A stretch of DNA of 64,000 bases, taken from NCBI GenBank assembly GCA_016283075.1, contig JAEEMF010000018.1, forward strand, positions 1 through 64,000. Direction: 5' to 3'. The notes under the pieces were generated by a model. It worked only from the letters and a program-made list of their open reading frames with translations, had not been told where the DNA came from and made no database searches. This DNA comes from Bacilli bacterium. Lineage in GTDB: Bacteria; Bacillota_I; Bacilli_A; RF39; UBA660. Every line of letters starts with the position of its first letter. The stretch's first letter is position 1. Both the position numbers and the translations under genes were made by a program. Shown in pieces: positions 34,801 through 42,517 of this stretch.

Positions 34801-34963
34801 CCCTAATAAGTTCTTTTTCTTCTTCAGAACTTAAACTTTCATTCCTAGTAAGTTTAATAAGAGTTTTTCTATTTATAGCGCCTTTATTCATTAAATTATT
34901 ATTTAGAATAAACTCTATTAACTTATAATTTTCTCTCATATTAGGATATATTACATCCGCCAT
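31784..34963 (-). CDS. Giant protein B1 of the A/B paralogue family, function unknown
   Basis: 1059 residues without a signal peptide. Residues 110-195 hold repeats such as ITEKTPFYLKGLFKLAL and INEDTPDFLRDSKDITEVS, recalling DUF4116-type repeats. A helical middle includes KLVNRLNSGYIKYTDKDVE (about 471-489), nearly identical in B2. Residues 745-813 form the most conserved module: SGIDTDACFKVSGNDND, then YC, GFVIKITDNEGKF and RASGLRHGN with NQLRTI. It has two invariant Cys (about 760 and 774). The C-terminal module starts at about 998 with VGDNWYIIVGDN. It has its own promoter at 35002-35030 and AAGGTGAG before the ATG. The A1 start lies inside its last codons. No known enzyme family is recognised. 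Confidence 0.75.
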   Translation of the reverse strand: MADVIYPNMRENYKLIEFILNNNLMNKGAINRKTLIKLTRNESLSSEEEKELIRVFCAHNYSFKNYDLEIFRNSIECTLSSIRKDPNSVQELPKAFEVGYEDAIFNSLKPNYYITEKTPFYLKGLFKLALRSIEKDIFSVDYLDYNSLSDNEKNIIIEKICSSNKYYINEDTPDFLRDSKDITEVSYKNNPSETILYCNNSLLPNKYIIDMIEKGKDITQELSVNHLEDKEINKKLFSYKGRKRIDKAKYNDRVSALISKAVSTPLTIENMHDYGRVVGYMEMKKTGETANPFSLIGSSLRANTSYNVSLNDLYEVLNGMKEELPKDKVEVLHDAMGRYHELYHNEGEPEKQNKYLSLISSICSLYYSQCIENELESGYDHIRNYLLNYYILRKDNKAVKSYIMSKRYIKTIKRFYLNGSFDEFVNYLKDKYGDSELVDALFESVCEKDEFDTPGKPEEYDTYCISKEVNKLVNRLNSGYIKYTDKDVERFKNYIEKCTINGKTTYKNNTAKVTDIDECIEYEKKLYLAKRIVREIIMKAKEVNEDNEIFNFQLAEIDESNFCFNDDFYRFNYNYVPDNILVHLLNSSYTDPDYKIKLKLPFAVNDILDDEKYNAFTKLMCDKGLFWIFLFFSNNNRYYFSYDQILSFGKAYDLLREMGINELNYFNYLTSIDIVNNCSKEELAILEDLDVIQKVIYSTEYTSEDTPERVEIAAELVAQMAEKNKSTVPYIKGSTNGYNYSLYDSQDPSILVSGIDTDACFKVSGNDNDFLHYCAINPNGFVIKITDNEGKFIARASGLRHGNSIYLNQLRTIYDVAMNSSDYTDSQLTELRKVVIKASEDFINISSSTEPEDNQIENVFITKSYGFNTYKSNVGINLRREIGELSFVEDTEDFEEFLEYTENLDDGKLTTDYCGSFPIICLASKYELNEYGEYDKKNYIKKYDAEAYYKRTRNKIIFESNPSKRVVAKINKINAISSKNNEELYEEYIPDKSDFVFVGDNWYIIVGDNKCRALSLPFDEDANNEICSVESSILNDKIIKVDGNEIEGDNVNVYIRRKD

Positions 34964-35001
34964 ATTCTCACCTTAGCCCGTAGTATCTCAAGTAGTTTAT
35001 T

Positions 35002-35030
35002 ATTGTAATACAAAGTATCTTTTATATCAA
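35002..35030 (-). promoter_or_regulatory. Promoter of the B1-A1 operon
   Basis: On the minus strand TTGATA (35025-35030), a 17-bp spacer and TACAAT (35002-35007), 38 bp upstream of the B1 start. A direct repeat GATACT occurs within the spacer and again downstream of the -10, a possible operator. Confidence 0.7.
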
Positions 35031-35031
35031 G

Positions 35032-35055
35032 AAAAAAAGAAGGATTTCCTTCTTT
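35032..35055 (-). terminator. Terminator of the B2-A2 operon
   Basis: AAAGAAGGA (35036-35044) pairs with TCCTTCTTT (35047-35055), with a U-tract on the minus strand. It separates the two giant-gene operons. Confidence 0.75.
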
Positions 35056-38013
35056 TTAACTTAATACTTTATATTTTTTATTTTTTAATGAATTAATAGC
35101 ATCTTTACATTCATTAAGCGCTTCTTTATCTAGTTCGTATACCCTACTATCAAGTATTGTTTTAGTAGTTTCATCATAAATAATAAACCAGTTATCTCCT
35201 ACTATATAAGATGAGTTTTCATCATGATTTATAGTATGACTTACTTTATCATCATGACATAATTGTGATAAAGAAATTATTTTATATATTTTATCTTTTA
35301 CTTCATCAAAATTATTTGTTTCTACTTCTTCATCTCTTGGTCTAGTATATATGCTTGGCATATAAAAAGGATCATACTCATAGTTATAATTATATAGTTT
35401 ATATGTTCTAGGAGTATTAGGATAACGATCAGTTATTACTTCATCTATATCAATATCTACAAAATGAATTGGCTTCTTATCATTAAATTTTCTCTTAGTA
35501 ATTTTTTGAAGTGCTTCAGCAATTTCAAGTGTAAGATTTCTAACACTTACAATCTTATCAAAATTATCATATATAGTTTCTGGTACTTCTATATGAAGTG
35601 TATTACCCATTCTTTTTAAAGAAATAATTCCAATAAAGTTATCTAATGAATCAGTAATTCTTACATAAGACTCACTTGGTGTAGTTGTAGCATCTTTCTT
35701 TAAAACAATACAGTCTTTAACATATTGTCCATCTGATAAGTTATATGTTTTATATTTAAGTCCATTATATTCTCCATCTAAATAAGGAATATTGGATTCA
35801 TTATTAGGAATAAAACTTCCAACTGGGAAATACCCTGAATCTATAGAGTAATACTCTTCATTCATTTTTTCAATTACTTTACGAATATGTTCTTCTCCAA
35901 GAAGTGCAAAGGCATCCTCATCTATTACTTTTCCGTAGAATACACCTGTTACAAAGTTGTAAAAATCCATATTAGAGTAATCTATTTTACCTATATTTCT
36001 ATCTATAGAACTAAATAGTACAAATGGATCAATTCTTCTATTAATTGATAATTCGAATATGTCTTCATTAGAAAACATGTTATTATTTGGATAATCATTA
36101 AAAATGAATCTTGCTACTCCTGTTTTACTTAAAAATTCATCTATATCTTTATGATTATGTAACATATTTTCACTTATCTTAGAGTATGGTGAAAATATAT
36201 AATCAACTATATCATTGAATGTTATAGGGCAGTATACTTCAAAATGTTCATCATCAAGTGGTGAATTATTATCCATTAATATACCACCATTATCATCAGG
36301 AAAACTTTTTGATAACGAATCAAAATATAGTTCTTCTAATACTTCTTTTGCTATTTTATATAATTTTTTATTATCTTCAAATTCTTCTTTATACTCATAT
36401 TCGGTATAATCATTTGATTCACGAGCGTAGAATACCCCATCTTCACTTTGATAGATATAATCTGATAAATATCCTAAATTATATTCATCTATAGAAATAG
36501 TATTATCATTTAATTTATTTACAAGGGAGTCTATTTTCTTACCTAAAAGAGCCTTTTTATAAGTTGCAAATGCTTCACTATCAGGTAAATCTTTTTCAAA
36601 ATCATATCCTAAATAGTCATGATAATAATCATTTATGTAATGATAAATAGCACTTTCTTCATCATTAGATAAATTATATTTCTTAGAGTATTTAGTAATA
36701 GTTTCACAGTAGTTTCCAGAATCTGATATTATAGTGCATAATCTATCTTTATTTCTCTTTTGTTTTAGATAGATACCTCTATTTTTCTTAGGTCTTATTA
36801 CATTACTAAATAGTTTTTTATATAAGTAATCTATATATTTTTCTTTTTCTCTTTCTAAATAAATAGAAATATATTTATTTAGAACTATACTTGCTTCACT
36901 AGGAATATATCCATCTTTTTTTAATCTATGTATTTCATATATAGATTTAAAGAACTCTCTATACTCATCTGGTTTTAAATTAGCTTTAAATCTTTTTCTT
37001 ATTTCATCAGTAGCATTCATGGTTTTATCAAATGTATTATCTGGATAAATACTACTTATAATATTTGAAAATAAGTCTATATACCAATCTTTATATATAA
37101 ATTTATAACGTTCCCACTCCTCTTCAATTGTTCTTCTATAAAAATCTTTTATAGATTTAATAGAAGGATTACTTCCAAAAGAAGATTTAATTATAGATGC
37201 AAATTCACTTATATTTTCCCTATATAAATCTACTCTCTCAGAATTATAAGAACTTAGCATTCTAAGAAGTATTTCATCAAAATCATCTCTTTTTGATAGT
37301 ACATCTAAAGGTACTCCTTTTAAATCAAATGTTCTTAAAACACCATTTTCATACATATAGTTATATAACATAGGACATTCATTTACATAATAAAATAATT
37401 GATCATTTGTAATCCATCCTTTTTTTTTTGCATATGTTATAAAGTTATAATCTACTATATTAAAACCAATTTCTAATTCATCTAAATCTAAACTTATTAA
37501 ATAATCTACAATACTCTTTTTCTCTTCATCACTAAAGTATTCAAAATTAATATTTGTAGATGAATTAGGATCTAATTTAATAGAGTTAAATGCTATAGCA
37601 TAACTATTTTTAAAAATAACAGGACTATCAAAAGATAATACATAGTTATTATCTATAGCTAACTTTTCTAAATCTTTAATACTCATCATTATATTTTTAT
37701 TAACTTTTATTTTTCCTAAAGCAGTAGCATATTTAGACCAGGCTAAATGAGCTATACACTTAGGATTAGATAAAAATAAATATGGAGTATCATTAGTTAC
37801 TTCTACATTATTCTTGCAAAAATCTTCTACTAATATATCTATTTCTTCTTTAGATAATTCCCAGTTATTTAATCTTTCTTTATCTTTAGAAGATATTATT
37901 TTCGCTACTTTAGCAAGTTTTAATGGATTAAAAGTATCACCACTAGAAAGAGGGATATTTTTATTATTCATTATGTAATTAAATAAATTAATTTTATCGC
38001 TTAATGAAGGCAT
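35056..38013 (-). CDS. Giant protein A2 of the A/B paralogue family, function unknown
   Basis: 985 residues, paralogue of A1 along the whole length. The N-terminal repeats include TPYLFLSNPKCIAHLAW and SPVIFKNSYAIAFNSIKLDP. The mid-region matches A1 at LEREKEKYIDYLYKKLF and PKKNRGIYLKQKRN. The small beta module reads RITDSLDNFIGIISLKRMGN, and the C-terminal module starts at about 938 with VGDNWFIIYDETTKTI. No signal peptide or membrane segment is seen. The ATG at 38011-38013 follows AGGAGGG by 7 nt and overlaps the last codons of B2 by 20 bp, the same coupling as in the A1-B1 pair. Both pairs therefore derive from duplication of one two-gene unit. Confidence 0.75.
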   Translation of the reverse strand: MPSLSDKINLFNYIMNNKNIPLSSGDTFNPLKLAKVAKIISSKDKERLNNWELSKEEIDILVEDFCKNNVEVTNDTPYLFLSNPKCIAHLAWSKYATALGKIKVNKNIMMSIKDLEKLAIDNNYVLSFDSPVIFKNSYAIAFNSIKLDPNSSTNINFEYFSDEEKKSIVDYLISLDLDELEIGFNIVDYNFITYAKKKGWITNDQLFYYVNECPMLYNYMYENGVLRTFDLKGVPLDVLSKRDDFDEILLRMLSSYNSERVDLYRENISEFASIIKSSFGSNPSIKSIKDFYRRTIEEEWERYKFIYKDWYIDLFSNIISSIYPDNTFDKTMNATDEIRKRFKANLKPDEYREFFKSIYEIHRLKKDGYIPSEASIVLNKYISIYLEREKEKYIDYLYKKLFSNVIRPKKNRGIYLKQKRNKDRLCTIISDSGNYCETITKYSKKYNLSNDEESAIYHYINDYYHDYLGYDFEKDLPDSEAFATYKKALLGKKIDSLVNKLNDNTISIDEYNLGYLSDYIYQSEDGVFYARESNDYTEYEYKEEFEDNKKLYKIAKEVLEELYFDSLSKSFPDDNGGILMDNNSPLDDEHFEVYCPITFNDIVDYIFSPYSKISENMLHNHKDIDEFLSKTGVARFIFNDYPNNNMFSNEDIFELSINRRIDPFVLFSSIDRNIGKIDYSNMDFYNFVTGVFYGKVIDEDAFALLGEEHIRKVIEKMNEEYYSIDSGYFPVGSFIPNNESNIPYLDGEYNGLKYKTYNLSDGQYVKDCIVLKKDATTTPSESYVRITDSLDNFIGIISLKRMGNTLHIEVPETIYDNFDKIVSVRNLTLEIAEALQKITKRKFNDKKPIHFVDIDIDEVITDRYPNTPRTYKLYNYNYEYDPFYMPSIYTRPRDEEVETNNFDEVKDKIYKIISLSQLCHDDKVSHTINHDENSSYIVGDNWFIIYDETTKTILDSRVYELDKEALNECKDAINSLKNKKYKVLS

Positions 38014-41000
38014 TCATTTTCCCTCCTTTAATGGTTTCTATTTCACTTTCACTTACATAATCATGAAGCGTTGAAAGTGCAGCTTTTAATTCTTTTTGAG
38101 CATCTTTATCAAATTTTAAAGCATAAGCATCTATAAATGAATCATTTACTACTAAATACCAGTTGTCTCCGACAAAAGCTTTAGAATTCTTATCATATTT
38201 AATGTTTTCAAAATCATCATCATTTCCAAAATAAGCTTTTACTGCTCTTATTTTATTTATCTTTCTATTTGTTTCAGAAGAAATACTATCTTCACATATA
38301 ACTTTATTTCTAGGTCTTTTATAGAATGGTTTTGGATCATATTTAACTATCTTAGTATTAGCTTTAGTATATTTCTTTTTTTCTTCTAAAGAAGCTAAAC
38401 ATATTAACTGATAATTATAATAATCGGTAGGAAGACTGTTACTACCAGGAAGATCAGTTAATTCTTGTGTTTCATGCCTAAATTCTTCCCAGTCTTCTCC
38501 TTCTCTTACATAAGGATTATCAGAAATGATATTTTTTATTGTTTCCGCTACATTAGATTCACATGTATTAAATCCATAACTTTTAGTAATAAATACATAT
38601 TCTATTCTATGATCTTCTGGCTCAACTTTAGAAGAAATGTTAATTATATCATTACTTGCTTTAATTAAAGCCTTTCTCATTTCTTCTATTTCGCAGTTGT
38701 TATATACAGAGCTATTTAAATCTATATCATTTATTGTTCTAAGCTGATTAAAGTACACTGCATTACCATTTCTAAATCCCGAAGCTCTTCCTACAAAGTT
38801 ACCTTGTTTATCAGTAAGTTTAATAATAAATCCATTTTTATTAATACCGCAGTAGAACATAAGGTCATTATCTACTCCGCCTACTTTAAAACATGCATTA
38901 GTATCTATTCCAGATACTAATATATCAGGAGACTGACTATCATATGTTTCATAGTTATAAGCCTCTGTAGAACCTTTTACATATGGTACTGTTGACTCAC
39001 TTCTTCTAGCCATTTGAGCCATTAACGCCCCAGCACCATTTACTCTTCTTTCTATAGTAACACCATTAGCATAAACAGTAGAATAAATAATCTTACGCAT
39101 AATATCAGGTTTATCTACTAAAGCAAATGATGCACTTTTAGAACAATTAGCTAAATCTACAACATTTAAAAAATCAAATACTGTAATATCATCTACATCT
39201 ATTAGTTTTAAATAATCATATACTTCACTAAAAGAAGATAATCTTACATAAGGTTCTTTAAAGTAATAATCACTATCAAATCCATCAAGCCATATATATC
39301 CAGTTTCACATAAAAAGTTAGTAAATGCATTATATTTTTCATCATCTAAAATGGTTCCAATTTGAAATGGAAAACGTGCTGAAAAATTATCTACTGATCT
39401 ATGATTTGCTATTAAATTATAATAAGCTTTTCTATTATTACCAAATGTATTAAATTCATAAAACTCATCAGTAAAACTAAGTGTACCATCTGGAATACTC
39501 ATTAACTGATAATCAAATATTTCATCATCTTCATTATATTCTTTAGCTTTTAAAATTAAATCTTGTTTAATTTTACTAGTAATATATAATTCTTTTTCAT
39601 ATCTTTTAAATTCTTTTAATTCTTCATTTGTAAATGTTTCACCTATATAAATATATTTACCAGATGATTTATCATACTTAATTACTCCTAAGTATTTTTC
39701 TACATCTTTATCAGTATACTTAATATATCCACTATTAAGCCTATTTACTAATTTAGAAGCTTCTTTAGATATTGTATAAGAATTCCAAAGTAGAGGCGGA
39801 TTATTAGTATACTTACTATAAAATGAAAAAGTTCTTACTACTTCATAAGCGAATTTTTTATCTACATTATATTTTTCTGCTAAACTATCTATATATTTTA
39901 GTAGTTCTTCATCTTTATTATCTAATTTCTTTTTAATAGTATTACCATATCTTTTACCCATTATAAAAGATTTAACTTTCTTATTATCTTTTCTAGGTAT
40001 AAATAGACTTCTAGTTTTATCTATATAAGTATTTATGGTTTCAGTTATTCTTTTTTCTTTTTGTTTAGAAAAATAAAGTGCACAAAAACTAGATATATTA
40101 GTTAAATAATCACTTAAGTTATCAGTAATACCATTATGATAATCATTAAAGTACTTTTCAGCATTATTTAAGAAATTAATATATTCTTCTCTTCCCATTA
40201 TATCTTCCATACTAGTAAGAGTTACGCGAAGTAGCCCTTTTGCGGCTACAAAATCATCACTTTCTCTTAAAGTAGAACATATAGTAGTAAATGGATTAAT
40301 AAAAGTACTATCTTTACTTATTTTAATAATTCCTATAGCTCTTGCATAATCTTTAATATTTTGAATAGTAAGAGGTTTAGAAAATACTTTTGCAACTAAT
40401 TCTTTTGATCTAGCATAGTATTTATCATAATCATCACCTTTATAAAAGAAGAATGCTTCTCTCATAATAGAATCAATAACATCTTTATCTTTAAAATGGA
40501 CATGCGATATATATTTAGTTTTACCTTCATTATCAATAATATCCGCTATTATACTAGGAGGTATTATCTTTCTATCTACATAATCTATAGTATTTTCATC
40601 TATCTTATAAGAACACTCAAATACTTTAGTATTACACTTTAAATATTCTGGAGACTTTTCTGAAAGTACAAAATTATTCTTACAAAGAATATCTACTATA
40701 GTATTTCTTTCTTCTTTAGATAGTCCGTCATAATCGATATAGTTAGCGCTATTTATATCTTTATTTAAAGATATATTTATTATTTCAATATTATGTTTTA
40801 AAAATAATGGAGACTCTTTAGATAAAACATAATTATCTTTAATTAGTTCTATTACTTCTTTAATAATAGATATATCTAATTCACTTGGTAAACAGTTTAC
40901 TGAGTTAAGGTTAACTTTTATAGATGAAATAATACATTCTCTATTAACACTAAATAAAGGATGATTATATTCTAGTAAAGAACATTTAGACATACAAAAA

Positions 41001-41164
41001 ACATTTCTAAGTTCTTTTTGCTCTTCAAAATTTAGAAATTCATCATTAATTATTTTTGTAATAGTATCTCTATTTATACATTTATTTTCATCAAGAGAAA
41101 AGTTTCTAAGTATAAATTCTACTAATACATATTTTTTCTCATCTAGATATAAAAAATCATCCAT
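37994..41164 (-). CDS. Giant protein B2 of the A/B paralogue family, function unknown
   Basis: 1056 residues from the ATG at 41162-41164, which has GGGGGA 5 nt upstream; a TTG four codons earlier overlaps that site. N-terminal repeats are the clearest of the four: LSKESPLFLKHNIEIINISL and LSEKSPEYLKCNTKVFECSY, each followed by a xxYIDYDGLSxEERNTIV-type helix. KLVNRLNSGYIKYTDKDVE is shared with B1. The conserved module reads SGIDTNACFKVGGVDND, FYCGINKNGFIIKLTD and RASGFRNGN, and the C-terminal module VGDNWYLVVNDS begins at about residue 998. It has its own promoter at 41203-41231. It lies directly downstream of the SOS-type operon, but a terminator separates the two. Confidence 0.75.
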   Translation of the reverse strand: MDDFLYLDEKKYVLVEFILRNFSLDENKCINRDTITKIINDEFLNFEEQKELRNVFCMSKCSLLEYNHPLFSVNRECIISSIKVNLNSVNCLPSELDISIIKEVIELIKDNYVLSKESPLFLKHNIEIINISLNKDINSANYIDYDGLSKEERNTIVDILCKNNFVLSEKSPEYLKCNTKVFECSYKIDENTIDYVDRKIIPPSIIADIIDNEGKTKYISHVHFKDKDVIDSIMREAFFFYKGDDYDKYYARSKELVAKVFSKPLTIQNIKDYARAIGIIKISKDSTFINPFTTICSTLRESDDFVAAKGLLRVTLTSMEDIMGREEYINFLNNAEKYFNDYHNGITDNLSDYLTNISSFCALYFSKQKEKRITETINTYIDKTRSLFIPRKDNKKVKSFIMGKRYGNTIKKKLDNKDEELLKYIDSLAEKYNVDKKFAYEVVRTFSFYSKYTNNPPLLWNSYTISKEASKLVNRLNSGYIKYTDKDVEKYLGVIKYDKSSGKYIYIGETFTNEELKEFKRYEKELYITSKIKQDLILKAKEYNEDDEIFDYQLMSIPDGTLSFTDEFYEFNTFGNNRKAYYNLIANHRSVDNFSARFPFQIGTILDDEKYNAFTNFLCETGYIWLDGFDSDYYFKEPYVRLSSFSEVYDYLKLIDVDDITVFDFLNVVDLANCSKSASFALVDKPDIMRKIIYSTVYANGVTIERRVNGAGALMAQMARRSESTVPYVKGSTEAYNYETYDSQSPDILVSGIDTNACFKVGGVDNDLMFYCGINKNGFIIKLTDKQGNFVGRASGFRNGNAVYFNQLRTINDIDLNSSVYNNCEIEEMRKALIKASNDIINISSKVEPEDHRIEYVFITKSYGFNTCESNVAETIKNIISDNPYVREGEDWEEFRHETQELTDLPGSNSLPTDYYNYQLICLASLEEKKKYTKANTKIVKYDPKPFYKRPRNKVICEDSISSETNRKINKIRAVKAYFGNDDDFENIKYDKNSKAFVGDNWYLVVNDSFIDAYALKFDKDAQKELKAALSTLHDYVSESEIETIKGGKMNAFIKR

Positions 41165-41202
41165 AAAGTCCCCCAATTTATAAAAGATTTAATATGCGGT
41201 TT

Positions 41203-41231
41203 ATTATAATACATTATTAATATTAAGGCAA
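41203..41231 (-). promoter_or_regulatory. Promoter of the B2-A2 operon
   Basis: On the minus strand TTGCCT (41226-41231), a 17-bp spacer and TATAAT (41203-41208), 38 bp before the B2 start, the same distance as in the B1 promoter. Confidence 0.75.
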
Positions 41232-41234
41232 ATT

Positions 41235-41262
41235 AAAAAAGATAGAAATATTCTATCTTTTA
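41235..41262 (-). terminator. Terminator of the polymerase-YolD-HipA operon
   Basis: AAAGATAGAA pairs with TTCTATCTTT around a short loop, with a U-tract on the minus strand. It overlaps the TAG stop at 41253-41255. Confidence 0.75.
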
Positions 41263-42071
41263 ACTCCATATTCTTTTAAGAAGCCCTTTCTTTTATAATT
41301 AATATAATCATAGAAATCAAGAGCTCTAGTATAATCTTCACCAATTGTATTTTTATTAAATGAATAATCATCAAATATATTAGTAATTATTTCTCCAAAA
41401 TCGTTATCTAATGTATCAAATACTATTTCTTTAAATTCAGGATTTTCCTTTATAAAAGGTATTACTTCATCTACATCTTTTAAAGGATTATTTATTTTAT
41501 CAAAACCATATGGGAAGCAAGATTCATAATCATAAACAGGTGCTAAACTTATTTTACCAGTACTCTTTTCTCTTGCTATTTGAACATTTACACCTGCTCT
41601 ATCTTCCTGGCCCATAGCAAAATCTAGGGCTAATAATTTATAGTATTCAGTCATAAATTCTTTTTTATTACTATCACTTATGCACATTTTAAGTACTTCA
41701 TCTAGCATAAACATTGTGTATTTAATATCTTTACCAAGTTTTAAAAACTGATATCTTTTATCACTTCTAAAGTCTTTTGAGGCAATACCTAGTATTCCAC
41801 CTCTTACTGCTACTTTATATTCTACTGTAGGAAGCTTAATTCTTTTAGCTAAATAGGAACCAAATAGTTCATGATATAAAGAATGATACTGTTTTAAACT
41901 AGATTCTTCTTTAAAGAAGTAGTAATCACCATTATGTTTTTCAATCATTTCAACATATTTCTTACTAGTATTTGTATATGGATAAGCATATACTTTTTCT
42001 TTTTCAGAAAATGGTATTTCATCAAAAGTAATTACTTCTGTTTTATCAGTAATTATTGATTCTAGAATCAT
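41253..42071 (-). CDS. HipA-like kinase-fold protein in the SOS-type operon
   Basis: 272 residues. It is related in pattern to the protein at 7935-8756. A possible ATP-binding Lys lies in YYFFKEES (about residue 54), the catalytic-loop sequence is GQEDRAGVNVQ (Asp157, Asn162), and the metal-binding motif is LAPVYDYES (Asp181). The chosen ATG (42069-42071) is 6-7 nt after GAGGAGG; an ATG at 42084-42086 overlaps the ribosome site. It follows the YolD-like gene directly and precedes the operon terminator, so it should be induced with the polymerase. No antitoxin-like HTH is present. I infer a kinase acting during the damage response, perhaps slowing growth, but the target is unknown. Confidence 0.6.
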   Translation of the reverse strand: MILESIITDKTEVITFDEIPFSEKEKVYAYPYTNTSKKYVEMIEKHNGDYYFFKEESSLKQYHSLYHELFGSYLAKRIKLPTVEYKVAVRGGILGIASKDFRSDKRYQFLKLGKDIKYTMFMLDEVLKMCISDSNKKEFMTEYYKLLALDFAMGQEDRAGVNVQIAREKSTGKISLAPVYDYESCFPYGFDKINNPLKDVDEVIPFIKENPEFKEIVFDTLDNDFGEIITNIFDDYSFNKNTIGEDYTRALDFYDYINYKRKGFLKEYGVKR

Positions 42072-42082
42072 AATAAACCTCC

Positions 42083-42517
42083 TCACATAAATATAATGAT
42101 GTTTATTATGTCATTTATTTTAATTTTTTTCAAGTTACTTAGTATAACTAATTTAGAAATATCATCTATCTTTTTAACAGAATCTTTTACTGTTAGGTAT
42201 GCTCCTCCCTCTTTATATCTATCTTTTTCAAAGTAAGTAATACTTACTAGTGGAAACTCTTTTAAATGCTCTTTAATATAAAGAAGTTTTTCATTTATAA
42301 CACTTTTTTCATCTTCAGATAAATTTAGTTTTTCACTAGTAAGTCTAGATGTTTCTTCTACTAGTTCTTCATATCCGGTAAGTGCTGCAAAAGGAGCAAA
42401 CTGAGCAGCTCTTTTATAAGTACTCATTCTAGGATGATTTTTTGGATCAAAGTGTTTTATATCAATAATATCACTATACTTACGCCTTGTGGCCGCCAAT
42501 TTCTCTGTTTCGTTCAA
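42083..42517 (-). CDS. YolD-like protein, partner of the Y-family polymerase
   Basis: 144 residues. The N-terminal part contains HPRMSTYKRAAQFAPFAALTGYEE, which matches the (K/R)WxPFAAL core of YolD-like proteins. A helical segment (LTSEKLNLSEDEKSVINEKL) and a beta-rich tail follow. In B. subtilis YolD and YqjX are encoded beside the Y-family polymerases UvrX and YqjW, and the same pairing is seen here. The start overlaps the end of the polymerase gene by 38 bp. The stop TGA is directly followed by the ribosome site of the HipA-like gene. Confidence 0.75.
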   Translation of the reverse strand: MNETEKLAATRRKYSDIIDIKHFDPKNHPRMSTYKRAAQFAPFAALTGYEELVEETSRLTSEKLNLSEDEKSVINEKLLYIKEHLKEFPLVSITYFEKDRYKEGGAYLTVKDSVKKIDDISKLVILSNLKKIKINDIINIIIFM

